Origin: Hyphomonadaceae bacterium UBA7672
GTDB taxonomy: Bacteria; Pseudomonadota; Alphaproteobacteria; Caulobacterales; Hyphomonadaceae
DNA: 64,000 nucleotides
Assembly (NCBI GenBank): GCA_002483135.1
Contig: DLHI01000002.1
Span: 141,459 to 205,458 of the forward strand
Direction of reading: 5' to 3'
Shown: positions 1 to 8,700 of the stretch, piece after piece
How positions within the stretch are numbered: the first letter of the stretch is position 1
Layout of the letters: every line of letters starts with the position of its first letter
Made by a program: the position numbers and the translations under genes
The notes under the pieces: generated by a model
Database searches by the model: none
Told to the model about the DNA's origin: nothing
What the model saw: the letters and a program-made list of their open reading frames with translations, nothing else

Positions 1-140
1 GAGGCGGCGTCACGATGTTTGTCGAGACGGGCGCGGGCAAGCAGCTGTCGGGCATGGTGAAACGCAATGCGCCGGACGCGGCGACCGTGGCGCTGAATGT
101 GCCGGCTGATCTCGAGGCGTTCGCGAAGTCGTTGGGCTAA
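1..140 (+). CDS. fabD: Malonyl-CoA:ACP transacylase FabD, C-terminal end
   Basis: The window opens inside this gene; the frame begins at base 3 and gives 45 residues before TAA at 138-140. The segment VETGAGKQLSGMVKR matches the conserved C-terminal end of FabD (usually an E-x-G-x-G-K-x-L-x-G-x-x-K pattern). FabD loads malonyl groups from malonyl-CoA onto acyl carrier protein in the cytoplasm. The catalytic serine and histidine lie outside the window. Position immediately before fabG, acpP and fabF fits the usual fatty-acid synthesis cluster. Identification rests on a short tail plus context. Confidence 0.85.
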   Translation, partial: GGVTMFVETGAGKQLSGMVKRNAPDAATVALNVPADLEAFAKSLG

Positions 141-151
141 CCACCGGCGTC

Positions 152-185
152 ATTCTCGGGTAAGCCGAAGGCGCAACCCGAGAAT
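152..185. repeat. Perfect 10-bp inverted repeat between fabD and fabG
   Basis: Arms 152-161 and 176-185 (ATTCTCGGGT / ACCCGAGAAT) are perfectly complementary around a 14-base loop, just after the fabD stop. There is no T-run, so a simple intrinsic terminator is unlikely. It may be part of a small palindromic intergenic element together with the hairpin at 239-261. Confidence 0.6.
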
Positions 186-238
186 CCCGGTTGGATCGGG
201 ATTGGAATTTGACGAGTTCCCTCGCAGGCCCAACCGAG

Positions 239-261
239 ATCCTCGGGACAGGCCCGAGGAT
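239..261. repeat. Perfect 9-bp hairpin upstream of fabG
   Basis: Arms 239-247 (ATCCTCGGG) and 253-261 (CCCGAGGAT) pair perfectly around the loop ACAGG, about 27 bases before the fabG start. The form resembles palindromic extragenic elements common in alphaproteobacteria; with 152-185 it makes a two-hairpin unit in the 147-base fabD-fabG gap. Confidence 0.55.
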
Positions 262-287
262 GACTCCTCAGGTGATGGAGAGATTTG

Positions 288-1022
288 ATGTTCAACCTCA
301 CTGGCCGTTTCGCACTCGTCACCGGCGCTTCGGGCGGGATTGGCGGGGCCGTGGCCAAGGCGCTGGCGGAGGCGGGGGCCAAGGTGGCGCTGTCGGGCAC
401 GCGGGTGGAGGCGCTGGAGGCGGCGCAGAAGGAAATCCCCAACTCCATCATCCTGCCGTGCAACCTGTCTGACGCTGCGGCGACGGCTGGGCTGGTGGGG
501 CAGGCGGAAGAGGCGCTGGGCGGGCTGGACATCCTGGTGTCGAACGCCGGGCTGACCAAGGATGGCCTGCTGATGCGGATGAAGGACGAGGACTGGGACA
601 CCGTCCTCAACGTCAACCTGGGCGCGCATTTCAGGCTGTGCCGGGCGGCCATGCGGGGCATGATGAAACGCCGGCATGGCCGGATCATCGGCATTACGTC
701 GGTGGTCGGGGTGACGGGAAATGCCGGCCAGACGAACTATGCGGCCTCCAAGGCCGGGATGATCGGGTTTACCAAGTCGTTGGCCCAGGAAGTGGCCAGC
801 CGGAACATTACGGCCAACTGCATCGCCCCCGGATTCATCGCAACGCCGATGACCGACGTGCTGAAGGACGACCAGAAAGAAGCGCTTCTCAAGGGGATTC
901 CGGCCGGAAGATTGGGGACGGGGGCTGACATTGCCGCGGCGGCCCTTTATCTCGCATCAGACGAATCCGCTTACGTGACGGGCCAGACCCTGCACGTTAA
1001 TGGCGGGATGGCGATGGTCTAG
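288..1022 (+). CDS. fabG: 3-oxoacyl-ACP reductase FabG
   Basis: NADPH-dependent reduction of 3-oxoacyl-ACP in each round of fatty-acid elongation; cytoplasmic, normally a tetramer. The 244-residue protein has the short-chain dehydrogenase signature: nucleotide-binding TGASGGIG near residues 13-20, the NAG motif near 86-88, catalytic Ser in GITSVVG, YAASK with the catalytic Tyr and Lys, and a C-terminal GGMAMV end typical of FabG. The ATG at 288 is preferred over an in-frame TTG at 285 because GGAG at 277-280 is correctly spaced for it. It lies between fabD and acpP, as in most bacteria. Confidence 0.97.
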   Translation: MFNLTGRFALVTGASGGIGGAVAKALAEAGAKVALSGTRVEALEAAQKEIPNSIILPCNLSDAAATAGLVGQAEEALGGLDILVSNAGLTKDGLLMRMKDEDWDTVLNVNLGAHFRLCRAAMRGMMKRRHGRIIGITSVVGVTGNAGQTNYAASKAGMIGFTKSLAQEVASRNITANCIAPGFIATPMTDVLKDDQKEALLKGIPAGRLGTGADIAAAALYLASDESAYVTGQTLHVNGGMAMV

Positions 1023-1141
1023 GCCGCCCACCTCAAGGCGGCTATGGTCAAAGGAATTCCGGCGTGTTACCGCGCCGAAATACAGGTTTTTCCGGGCCCC
1101 GGACTTGGTGTTTTGGGGCCACGATACTGGAAGGGATAAAG

Positions 1142-1375
1142 ATGTCCGACGTGATCGAGCGCGTGAAGAAAATCGTGGTCGAGCGCCTGGAAGTCGACGC
1201 CGAGAAGGTCAACGAGAAAGCCTCGTTCATCGACGATCTGGGCGCCGACTCGCTGGACCTGGTCGAACTGGTCATGGCGTTCGAAGAAGAGTTCGGCATC
1301 GAGATCCCGGACGATGTGCAAGAGCAGATCGGCACCGTGGGCGACGCTGTTCGCTTCATCAAAGAGCGCGTCTAA
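1142..1375 (+). CDS. acpP: Acyl carrier protein AcpP
   Basis: Carrier of growing acyl chains in fatty-acid synthesis. The 77-residue acidic protein has the invariant GADSLDLVEL motif; the Ser there receives the 4'-phosphopantetheine arm. Length matches the family. The ATG at 1142 follows AAGGGATAAAG, a good ribosome binding site; a longer in-frame extension upstream has no such support. The 119-base gap after fabG suggests acpP may have its own promoter, as is common for this highly expressed gene, though I could not place -35/-10 boxes with confidence. Confidence 0.98.
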   Translation: MSDVIERVKKIVVERLEVDAEKVNEKASFIDDLGADSLDLVELVMAFEEEFGIEIPDDVQEQIGTVGDAVRFIKERV

Positions 1376-1405
1376 CCGGCGCACACTCCGGCCGGGAGTA
1401 CCCAC

Positions 1406-2689
1406 ATGCGGCGCGTCGTCATCACTGGCATGGGCCTCGTGACGCCTCTGGCCAATGGCCGTGAGGCTTCGTGGAAGAAGCTCATCGCCGGTCAGTCTGG
1501 CCTGAAGTCCGTCGACCTGTTCGATACGTCAGATCTTGCCTGCAAGATCGGGGGGCAGGTTCCGTGGGTGAGCGGGCGCGGCGGCGGCAGCGCCGACGAT
1601 CCGGACTCGTTCAATCCCGAGAAGACGATGTCGCCGAAAGAACAGCGGCGCGTCGACGAGTTCATTCTCTACGCGATGGCCGCGGCTGACGAAGCCATCG
1701 CTGACGCGGGATGGACGCCGGAAGCCTATGAGGATCGTATCCGCACGGGCGTGCTGATTGGTTCAGGCATAGGCGGGCTGAAGGCGATTGCCGATACCGC
1801 GATCGAGCTGCACGAGAAAGGACCGCGCAAGGTCTCGCCGTTCTTCATTCCGAGCGCGCTGATCAACCTCGCGTCCGGCCAGCTCTCGATCAAATACGGC
1901 TTCAAGGGCCCGAACCATGCGGTGGTGACCGCGTGCGCGACGGGCGCCCATGCGATCGGCGACTCCATGCGCCTGATCCAGTGGGGCGACGCCGACGTGA
2001 TGGTGGCGGGCGGCGCCGAGGCTTCGGTGTGCCGCATCGGCTATGCTGGCTTCATCGCGTGCCGCGCGATGTCGACCGCTTACAACGAGACGCCCACCAA
2101 GGCCTCGCGGCCTTATGACAAGGATCGCGACGGCTTCGTGATGGGCGAAGGCGCCGGGATCGTGGTGCTCGAAGAGTACGAGCACGCGAAGAAGCGCGGC
2201 GCGAAGATTTACGCTGAAGTCGTCGGTTATGGCCTGACGGGCGATGCGTTCCACATCACGTCGCCCGACGAGTCCGGGGATGGCGGCGAACGGGCGATGC
2301 GCACGGCGCTGCAGCGTTCGGGGCTTGATGCCTCAGAGATCGACTATGTGAACGCGCACGGCACATCGACGCCAGCGGGCGATGAGATCGAGGTGCGGGC
2401 GGTTGAGCGCGTGCTTGGCAATGCCGCGTCGTCGACCCATCTGTCGTCCACCAAGTCTGCCATCGGGCACCTTCTGGGAGCGGCCGGTTCGGTCGAGGCG
2501 ATCTTCTGCGCCCTGGCGATCCGCGACGGCGTGATTCCGCCGACGCTTAACCTGGACAACCCGTCCTTTGAGAGCGCGATCAACCTCACGCCGCACACGG
2601 CCGTGAAGAAGAAGGTTCGGGCGGCGCTGTCGAACTCGTTCGGCTTTGGCGGGACGAATGCTGCGCTGGTGCTGAAGGCGCCAGACTAG
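1406..2689 (+). CDS. fabF: Beta-ketoacyl-ACP synthase II FabF
   Basis: Condenses malonyl-ACP with acyl-ACP to elongate fatty acids. The 427-residue thiolase-fold protein has the catalytic Cys in VVTACATGAH (about residue 177), His in NAHGTSTPAGD, Lys/His in STKSAIGHLLGAAG, and a C-terminal NSFGFGGTNAALV motif. Length is at the upper end for FabF owing to a small Gly/Ser-rich insert near residues 57-67. It begins 30 bases after acpP and is surely cotranscribed with it. Confidence 0.97.
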   Translation: MRRVVITGMGLVTPLANGREASWKKLIAGQSGLKSVDLFDTSDLACKIGGQVPWVSGRGGGSADDPDSFNPEKTMSPKEQRRVDEFILYAMAAADEAIADAGWTPEAYEDRIRTGVLIGSGIGGLKAIADTAIELHEKGPRKVSPFFIPSALINLASGQLSIKYGFKGPNHAVVTACATGAHAIGDSMRLIQWGDADVMVAGGAEASVCRIGYAGFIACRAMSTAYNETPTKASRPYDKDRDGFVMGEGAGIVVLEEYEHAKKRGAKIYAEVVGYGLTGDAFHITSPDESGDGGERAMRTALQRSGLDASEIDYVNAHGTSTPAGDEIEVRAVERVLGNAASSTHLSSTKSAIGHLLGAAGSVEAIFCALAIRDGVIPPTLNLDNPSFESAINLTPHTAVKKKVRAALSNSFGFGGTNAALVLKAPD

Positions 2690-2735
2690 AGATCAAAACT
2701 GGCGTAAGACTGGCGGGCGCTGAGGAGTTTACTGC

Positions 2736-3809
2736 TTGGGCAAGCTTGTCGGATTCCTGCTCGCCATCGTCGTGCTGGCCGCCGCTGCGGCGGGCGGCGG
2801 ATGGTTCTGGCTCAACGGAACCTACACGGCGGCAGGCCCCGCGAGCGAAGACGGCAAGCCACGCATGGTGGTCGTCGAGAAGGGCGCCGGGACGCAGGCT
2901 ATCGCAACATCACTGAAGGAAGCCGGCGTGATAGCCGATGCGGAGCAGTTCCGCATGGTGCTTAGGCTGCGCGAATTCCTCGGCGACAGGCCCGTGATGA
3001 AGGCGGGCGAGTATTCCATCGAAAGCGGCGCCAGCATTGAGGCCGTTGTTGCGGAGCTCACCACGGGCGCGTCGATGCAGTATGCGGTGATTATTCCTGA
3101 AGGCCTCAGTACGTCCCAGATCATCGAGCTGCTCACCACCAAAGAGTGGAAGGCGACCACCGGAACCGAGCTCACCTACAAGCTGGCGGGCGAGGCGCCA
3201 AAGGACATTCCCGAGGGCGTGCTGCTGCCGGGCGATTATGCGGTCTCGCGCGGGGATACGGTGGCCGACGTCGTGAAGCGCATGCGCGATGCGCAGACCG
3301 AATTACTGGAAGAGCTGTGGGCCAAGCGCTCGCCGGACATTCCGGTGAAGACGATGCAGGAGGCGATCATCCTTGCGTCCATTGTCGAAAAGGAAACCGG
3401 CAATGCGGAAGAGCAACCCATGGTGGCGGGGCTTTACTCCAATCGCTTGCGGATCGGAATGCGGATGCAGGCTGACGCAACGATCGTGTATGGTATCACG
3501 CGTGGCAAAGGCCCGCTGGGCCGCGCCCTGACCCGCGCCGAGATCGACACGCGCAATGACTGGAACACTTATGCGATGGACGGTCTTCCCAAGACACCCA
3601 TCTGCAATCCGGGGAAAGGCGCAATCGCAGCGGCGCTGAACCCCGCCAACACCAAGGCGATCTTCATGATGGCGGATGGCGAGGGCGGGCACCTGTTCGC
3701 CGAGACCAACGCCGAGCATGAGCGTAACAGCGCGGCGTACTGGGCCAAGCGAAAGGCCAATGAAGCCGCAGGCGTGAACACGCCCGCCGTGAAGCCGAAG
3801 CAGCCATAG
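2736..3809 (+). CDS. mltG: Endolytic murein transglycosylase MltG
   Basis: Cleaves nascent glycan strands of peptidoglycan at the inner membrane and is thought to terminate glycan polymerisation. The 357-residue YceG-family protein has an N-terminal membrane anchor (about residues 4-22), a LysM-like region, the catalytic Glu in VEKETG (about residues 217-222), YSNRLRIGMRMQAD and a C-terminal LPKTPICNPG motif. Start is TTG at 2736, supported by GAGGAG at 2722-2727. Position between fabF and yicC-gmk is common in alphaproteobacteria. Confidence 0.95.
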   Translation: MGKLVGFLLAIVVLAAAAAGGGWFWLNGTYTAAGPASEDGKPRMVVVEKGAGTQAIATSLKEAGVIADAEQFRMVLRLREFLGDRPVMKAGEYSIESGASIEAVVAELTTGASMQYAVIIPEGLSTSQIIELLTTKEWKATTGTELTYKLAGEAPKDIPEGVLLPGDYAVSRGDTVADVVKRMRDAQTELLEELWAKRSPDIPVKTMQEAIILASIVEKETGNAEEQPMVAGLYSNRLRIGMRMQADATIVYGITRGKGPLGRALTRAEIDTRNDWNTYAMDGLPKTPICNPGKGAIAAALNPANTKAIFMMADGEGGHLFAETNAEHERNSAAYWAKRKANEAAGVNTPAVKPKQP

Positions 3810-3822
3810 AGCGGGGCGGGGC

Positions 3823-4698
3823 ATGATCCGGGGCATGACGGGGTTCGGCCGGGCGCAGGGACAGGCGCCCTGGGGCGCGTGGGTGTGGGAAATCCGCTCG
3901 GTGAACGGCAAGTCGGTGGACCTGCGCACGAACTTTCCACCAGGCTGCGATGCCGTGGATTTCGAGGCGCGCAAGCGCGTGAAGGAGCGCTTCCAGCGCG
4001 GTAGTTTCCAGTTGCAGCTGAAGGTGGACTGGGTCCGAGATGCGGCGGCCACGCAGGTTGACACGCGCGAGTTGGCACGGCTGGTCCGGCTGTCGCGGCA
4101 TTGGGCGAAGTCGGGGGCTGCGCCGGCGAGCCTCAATGGACTGCTGGCGATGCCGGGCGTGGTGAAGGGAGCAAGCCGCACGGGCGCAACCGTTGACGAG
4201 CAAACAGCGAAGGATCTGCTGGCGGGGCTGGATGCGGCGCTCGACATGCTGGCCGAGGCGCGGACACGCGAGGGCGCCGGGCTGGGGCACCTGTTTGCGG
4301 GGATGCTGGCCCAGATGGAGCAGCTGAGCCGGCAGGCTGGCGAGTTCGCGGGCAAGCAGCCCGAGCTGGTGCGGGAGCGGTTCAAGGCGCGGTTGGCGGA
4401 GATCGCCCGGGACGCCAGCATCGACCAGGACCGGATCGCGCAGGAAGTCCTGGTGATGGCGACGCGGGCGGATGTGCGCGAGGAGCTGGACCGGCTGGCG
4501 GCGCATATTGTTTCCGCGCGGGCCATTCTGGCGTCGGGCGAAGCGGTCGGCAGAAAGCTGGACTTTCTGTGTCAGGAGCTTAACCGGGAGACCAACACGC
4601 TATGCTCGAAATCGGCCAGCCTGGAGCTGACCAATGTCGGGCTGGCGCTGAAATCCTTGATCGACCAGTTCCGGGAGCAGGTCCAGAATGTCGAGTGA
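3823..4698 (+). CDS. yicC: YicC family endoribonuclease
   Basis: Members of the YicC family are stress-linked endoribonucleases; the E. coli protein has been tied to small-RNA turnover. The 291-residue protein begins MIRGMTGFGRA, the family hallmark, and ends with the conserved region LDFLCQELNRETNTLCSKS followed by the ALKSLIDQFREQVQNVE end. It starts 14 bases after mltG and overlaps gmk by 11 bases, so translation is probably coupled. Pairing of yicC with gmk is one of the most conserved features of the family. Confidence 0.93.
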   Translation: MIRGMTGFGRAQGQAPWGAWVWEIRSVNGKSVDLRTNFPPGCDAVDFEARKRVKERFQRGSFQLQLKVDWVRDAAATQVDTRELARLVRLSRHWAKSGAAPASLNGLLAMPGVVKGASRTGATVDEQTAKDLLAGLDAALDMLAEARTREGAGLGHLFAGMLAQMEQLSRQAGEFAGKQPELVRERFKARLAEIARDASIDQDRIAQEVLVMATRADVREELDRLAAHIVSARAILASGEAVGRKLDFLCQELNRETNTLCSKSASLELTNVGLALKSLIDQFREQVQNVE

Positions 4699-5383
4699 CG
4701 GCACGAACCGGGAGCGCCCTCGTCGCGGGGTGATGTTCGTGATCTCGAGCCCTTCGGGCGCGGGCAAGACGACACTGTGCCGGCGGCTGATCTCGGAAGT
4801 GTCGGGTGTGCAGCTTTCGGTGTCGGCGACGACGCGCACGCCGCGCCCCGGTGAGGCCGACGGCGTGGACTATCACTTCCGCTCGGTTGAGCAGTTCCAG
4901 CAGATGATCGACCACGACGACTTCCTGGAATGGGCGCGCGTGTTCAAGAACTATTACGGCACGCCGCGCAGCGAGGTCGAGGCGCGGCTGGCGGCCGGCA
5001 CGGACGTGGTGTTCGATGTCGACTGGCAGGGCGCGCGGGCGCTGAAGACGATCCGGCCGGGCGACGTCTGTTCGGTGTTCATCCTGCCGCCGTCGCTGGC
5101 GCAGCTGAAGCGGCGGCTTGAGGGAAGGCCAGGCGCGGACGAGAAATCGGTGCAGAGCCGGCTTGATGGCGCGGGGCAGGATATCCTGCGCTGGGGCGAG
5201 TACGATTTTGCGATCGTGAACGACAATCTCGATGCGGCTTTCGCGGAGCTGAAGGCGATCCTCTATGTCGAGCGCATGAAGCGGGCGCGGGCATCGCTGG
5301 GCATCATGGTGGACCAGCTGTTGAAGGACGCGCGGCTGGCGACGAAGACGCAGAGCGGGAGCGCGACGGGCGAGGGGAGTTAG
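4688..5383 (+). CDS. gmk: Guanylate kinase Gmk
   Basis: Phosphorylates GMP to GDP with ATP, an essential step of guanine nucleotide synthesis. The 231-residue protein has a P-loop SSPSGAGKTT near residues 20-29, the GMP-binding region TTRTPRPGEADGVDYHF, and FDVDWQGARAL. It is slightly longer than E. coli Gmk (207 residues), with extra residues at both ends. The ATG at 4688 lies inside the end of yicC. The strong terminator at 5561-5588 probably ends this transcript. Confidence 0.97.
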   Translation: MSSDGTNRERPRRGVMFVISSPSGAGKTTLCRRLISEVSGVQLSVSATTRTPRPGEADGVDYHFRSVEQFQQMIDHDDFLEWARVFKNYYGTPRSEVEARLAAGTDVVFDVDWQGARALKTIRPGDVCSVFILPPSLAQLKRRLEGRPGADEKSVQSRLDGAGQDILRWGEYDFAIVNDNLDAAFAELKAILYVERMKRARASLGIMVDQLLKDARLATKTQSGSATGEGS

Positions 5384-5426
5384 GCTGTCGCCTGTTGCAC
5401 TCAAGTCTGCAGCGAGACAATGACCG

Positions 5427-5531
5427 CTTGTCATCCCGGCCGCAGCGAAGCGGAGAGCCGGGATCCATCGTGAGGGTGTCGTATCGGTGCAATGGTTCCC
5501 AGATAGCGCTGCGCGCTTCCGGGATGACAGC
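5427..5531. repeat. Dispersed palindromic repeat, copy 1
   Basis: A roughly 105-base element bounded by TGTCATCCCGG at the left and CCGGGATGACA at the right. Its first 49 bases match 60361-60409 with a single mismatch, so this is a genuine dispersed repeat of this genome. It sits in the gmk/PQQ-dehydrogenase convergent gap and encodes nothing recognisable. Confidence 0.75.
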
Positions 5532-5560
5532 GGTGAGCTGACGATCCAAAGACAAACAAC

Positions 5561-5588
5561 AAGGCCCGCTGTTGCCAGCGGGCCTTTT
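5561..5588. terminator. Bidirectional intrinsic terminator after gmk
   Basis: An 11-bp perfect stem (5561-5571 AAGGCCCGCTG with 5576-5586) closed by a TTGC loop, followed by TTTT on the plus strand and preceded by an A-rich stretch (ACAAACAACAA) that serves the minus strand. It separates gmk from the convergent gene ending at 5610. Confidence 0.88.
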
Positions 5589-5609
5589 CCGTTTTGAGTT
5601 TGTGAAACG

Positions 5610-7787
5610 TTACGGCGCCTTCGCTGCGGCTTCCTGCGCTGCCTTCTCGTCGTTGGCGCGCTTGATGACGTAGGCGAGGATCGCGTCGGTCTGTTCCATG
5701 GTCAGCTTCGAGCCGAATTCGGGCATGTTGCGCTGGGCGCGGTCGCCGTCGCGGACCGCGCCGTTCCACTGTCCACGGCCGGACAGCAGAGCAGAATAGC
5801 GCAGATCGGGTGCGATCGTGCCGGCGGCCGGGACAGCGGTCGCGCCGTGGCAGACGGCGCAGTTCTGCGCGAACAGGAGTTCGCCCGATGCGACCGTCTC
5901 GTTGCTGGCGGTGAGCAGCGGCGGGTCGATCTTCACCGTCACGGGAGCGCCGGCGACCACCTTGGGCAGTTCTGCCGGCAGGTTCACCGAGCCTCCCAAG
6001 CGGAAGACGAGGATGCGCGAGTTGTTGGCGCTGGAGGGAACGGTGCGGGTCTGGCCGATGGGCAGGCCGCGCGCGCCAACGAGGATGGCGACCTGCTGTT
6101 CGCCATCGACCGTGAAGGTGGAAGGAGCGGCGACGACCTTGGCCTGCGTCGGGGCGGACCACAGTTTCTTGCCGGTGCGGGCATCGTAAGCGACGAATTC
6201 GCCGGAGTGGTTGCCGGAGAAGACGAGGTTGCCGGCCGTGGCGAGAACGCCAGTGGCGCCGCGCGTATCCACGTTCGGCACGCGCCAGACTTCCTTCTGC
6301 GCGACCGGGTCCCAGGCGAGGAGATAGGTCTCAGTCTTCGGCGCTGCCCCGCCGGCGGCGACGGGCGTGACGCCCGGACCAGCGGTGAAGCCGATGCCGG
6401 TGTTCCAGCCTTCCAGGTTGACGCTGAAGGTTGGCGGCGAGTTGTAGGTGGAAGACGACACCGTCACGGGCAGGTATACGAGGCCCGTGTCCTGGCTGAA
6501 GGCCATCGGATGCCAGTTGTGCATGCCGAGTGCGGCGGGCGCGACGATGGCGGGAACGCCGGTGACTTCATAGCGCGCTTCGGGGATTTCGACCGGGCGG
6601 CCGGTGGCCTTGTCGACGTGCGTCGCCCAGGTGAGTGGCGCGAATTTCTCGGCGCTGATCAGTTTGCCGGTCTTCGCGTCTAGCACGTAGAAGAAGCCGT
6701 TCTTCGGAGCCTGCATGACGACGCGGCGCTTGCCTTCGGGATATTGCAGGTCGGCGACCATGATCGGTTGAGTGGCCGTGTAGTCCCAGGTTTCGCCGGG
6801 CGTTGTCTGGTAGTGCCAGATGTATTTGCCGGTGTTGGGATCGAGGGCGACGATCGAAGAGAGGAACAGGTTATCGCCGCCGCCGGGCGAGCGGTATTTC
6901 TGGTTCCACGGTGTGCCGTTACCGGTGCCGACATAGATGATGTCGAGTTCGGGATCATAGGCCATGCCGTCCCACAGCGTGCCGCCGCCGCCGAGTTTCC
7001 AGAACTCGCCATTCCAGGTCTTGCGGGCTTCGGTAAGTTCGGGCTGTTCATCGCCATTGGCCGGATCGCCAGGCACGGAATACCAACGCCAGGCTTGCTC
7101 GCCGGTTTCGGCGTCGTAGGCGGTGACGTAGCCGCGCACGCGGTATTCGGCCCCGCCGTTTCCGATGATGACCTTGCCCTTCACGATACGGGGCACGCCC
7201 GTGATCGTGTAGGGGAGCGAGGTGTCAGTCGTCTGTTTCTCCCAGACGACCTTGCCTGTCTTGCCATCGAGCGCGATCAGGCGGCCGTCGAGCGCGCCAA
7301 GATAGATTTTGCCGTTCCAGGCGGCGACGCCACGGTTCACCACGTCGCAGCAGGCGTCGTTGCCTTTCTTGCGGTCAATCGCCGGATCGTAGGCCCAGAG
7401 GAGGGCGCCGGTCTTGATGTCGTAGGCCTTCACCATCGACCAGGCCGTGGTGAGATACATCACCCCATCGACGACAACCGGGGTGGATTCCTGTCCGCGC
7501 TCGGTGTCGATGTCGGCGTACCAGGCAAGGCCAAGCTGGCCGACACTCGCATCATTGATCTGCGTAAGGCGGCTGAAGCGTTGTTCGCGATAGTCGCCGC
7601 CGGCGACGAGCCAGGAGCCCGGCTCGCTTTCGAAAGCAAGCAGGCGCTCGGTGTTGACCGCGGCGGCGCCGACGGGGTTAGTCTTGGAGACTGGCGCGGC
7701 CTCGGGCGTTGGCGTGTTGCCGCAGGCCGATAGGCCAAGCAGAAGGGCAGGCGCGGCAATAGCCAGCGACATCAGGTAGGCGCGCAT
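5610..7787 (-). CDS. PQQ-dependent quinohemoprotein alcohol dehydrogenase, lipoprotein form
   Basis: Oxidises alcohols (or aldehydes/polyols) in the periplasm with pyrroloquinoline quinone and passes electrons to heme c. The 725-residue protein has an eight-bladed PQQ propeller with tryptophan-docking repeats (for example DAKTGKLISAEKF), the adjacent cysteine pair in NDACCDVV that sits at the PQQ site, and a C-terminal cytochrome c domain with CAVCH and a later Met-containing SKLTME segment. The N-terminus MRAYLMSLAIAAPALLLGLSAC is a lipoprotein signal with Cys22 as the acylation site. The start at 7787 is chosen because GGAGG lies six bases upstream; longer forms lack this. The substrate cannot be told. 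Confidence 0.92.
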   Translation of the reverse strand: MRAYLMSLAIAAPALLLGLSACGNTPTPEAAPVSKTNPVGAAAVNTERLLAFESEPGSWLVAGGDYREQRFSRLTQINDASVGQLGLAWYADIDTERGQESTPVVVDGVMYLTTAWSMVKAYDIKTGALLWAYDPAIDRKKGNDACCDVVNRGVAAWNGKIYLGALDGRLIALDGKTGKVVWEKQTTDTSLPYTITGVPRIVKGKVIIGNGGAEYRVRGYVTAYDAETGEQAWRWYSVPGDPANGDEQPELTEARKTWNGEFWKLGGGGTLWDGMAYDPELDIIYVGTGNGTPWNQKYRSPGGGDNLFLSSIVALDPNTGKYIWHYQTTPGETWDYTATQPIMVADLQYPEGKRRVVMQAPKNGFFYVLDAKTGKLISAEKFAPLTWATHVDKATGRPVEIPEARYEVTGVPAIVAPAALGMHNWHPMAFSQDTGLVYLPVTVSSSTYNSPPTFSVNLEGWNTGIGFTAGPGVTPVAAGGAAPKTETYLLAWDPVAQKEVWRVPNVDTRGATGVLATAGNLVFSGNHSGEFVAYDARTGKKLWSAPTQAKVVAAPSTFTVDGEQQVAILVGARGLPIGQTRTVPSSANNSRILVFRLGGSVNLPAELPKVVAGAPVTVKIDPPLLTASNETVASGELLFAQNCAVCHGATAVPAAGTIAPDLRYSALLSGRGQWNGAVRDGDRAQRNMPEFGSKLTMEQTDAILAYVIKRANDEKAAQEAAAKAP

Positions 7788-7981
7788 TCTCATCCTCCGC
7801 CGGCCTTTTCGGCCATTATTATCGATGCCGGGACGTCGGCGCGTTCTCCCCCGCAACTTGTCCGGCGGGTGCAACCTAGAAGGCTGCGAGGGTCGCGGCA
7901 ATACGGGGGAGTTTCCAAGGAGTCGCAGGCCCTACACGTCCCCGCGAGGTCCAGCGGCCGATTCCCTTGGTTTCGAGGGGT

Positions 7982-8539
7982 CTAGAGAACGATGGCGCGT
8001 TCCTGCAGCGCATCGAGCGCGGCTTCGGGGCTGTTCGTGTCGGCCATCAGTTGGAGGAAGGACTCCGGCAGGAAGCCGCCATCGATCATGTGGTCGACCA
8101 GGTGGAAGAAGGGCTGCCAGTAGTTGTTCTCGCTGAGGAATGCCATCGGCTTGCGGTGAAGCGAGAGCTTGGCCCAGGACAGGGTCTCCACAGCCTCTTC
8201 AAGCGTGCCGATGCCTCCCGGGAGAACGATGAGGCCGTCGGCTTCATCCAGCAGGGCCTGTTTCCGCTGGTGCATGTTGTCGGTGTAGCGGTTCTCGATG
8301 CCGTCGAGCACGCCTTCGAGTTCGCGCAGGAAGTGGGGCATGACGCCGAGGACTCCGCCGCCGGAGTCTCGCGCGTTCGTGGCGACGGCGCCCATGAGGC
8401 CGACATTGCCGCCGCCATAAACGGTGCGCCAGCCGCGTCTGGCGATGGCCTTGCCAAGGCGGCGGGCGAGATCGAGGTAACCAGGATCGGACCCGGGTGC
8501 GGAGCCGCAGTAGACGGTAACGGACTTGATGCCGGACAT
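7982..8539 (-). CDS. LOG family protein (TIGR00730), nucleotide 5'-monophosphate phosphoribohydrolase
   Basis: The family releases a base from nucleoside 5'-monophosphates; in plants and some bacteria this activates cytokinins, elsewhere it acts on purine or pyrimidine nucleotides. The 185-residue protein has the Rossmann-like start VTVYCGSAPGSDP, YGGGNVGLMGAVA, and the signature PGGIGTLEE. Start at 8539 is preceded by a purine-rich AGAGAAGAAGA site; the upstream extension reads as low-quality Pro/Arg-rich sequence. It is divergent from the ABC exporter at 8701. Confidence 0.93.
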   Translation of the reverse strand: MSGIKSVTVYCGSAPGSDPGYLDLARRLGKAIARRGWRTVYGGGNVGLMGAVATNARDSGGGVLGVMPHFLRELEGVLDGIENRYTDNMHQRKQALLDEADGLIVLPGGIGTLEEAVETLSWAKLSLHRKPMAFLSENNYWQPFFHLVDHMIDGGFLPESFLQLMADTNSPEAALDALQERAIVL

Positions 8540-8700
8540 TCTTCTTCTCTCTTTTCTGGCCACCATAGATGCGATGGTTTGGGGCAGGGGGAAAGCGGGG
8601 AAGGGCCATGGCGAGAGGGCCGGGTTGCTGACACGGCGCTGGCGGCAGGGTTGAGGTGGGAACTCTGGCGTTTCCCCGGGTGCGGGCCTATCTCTCGGCC

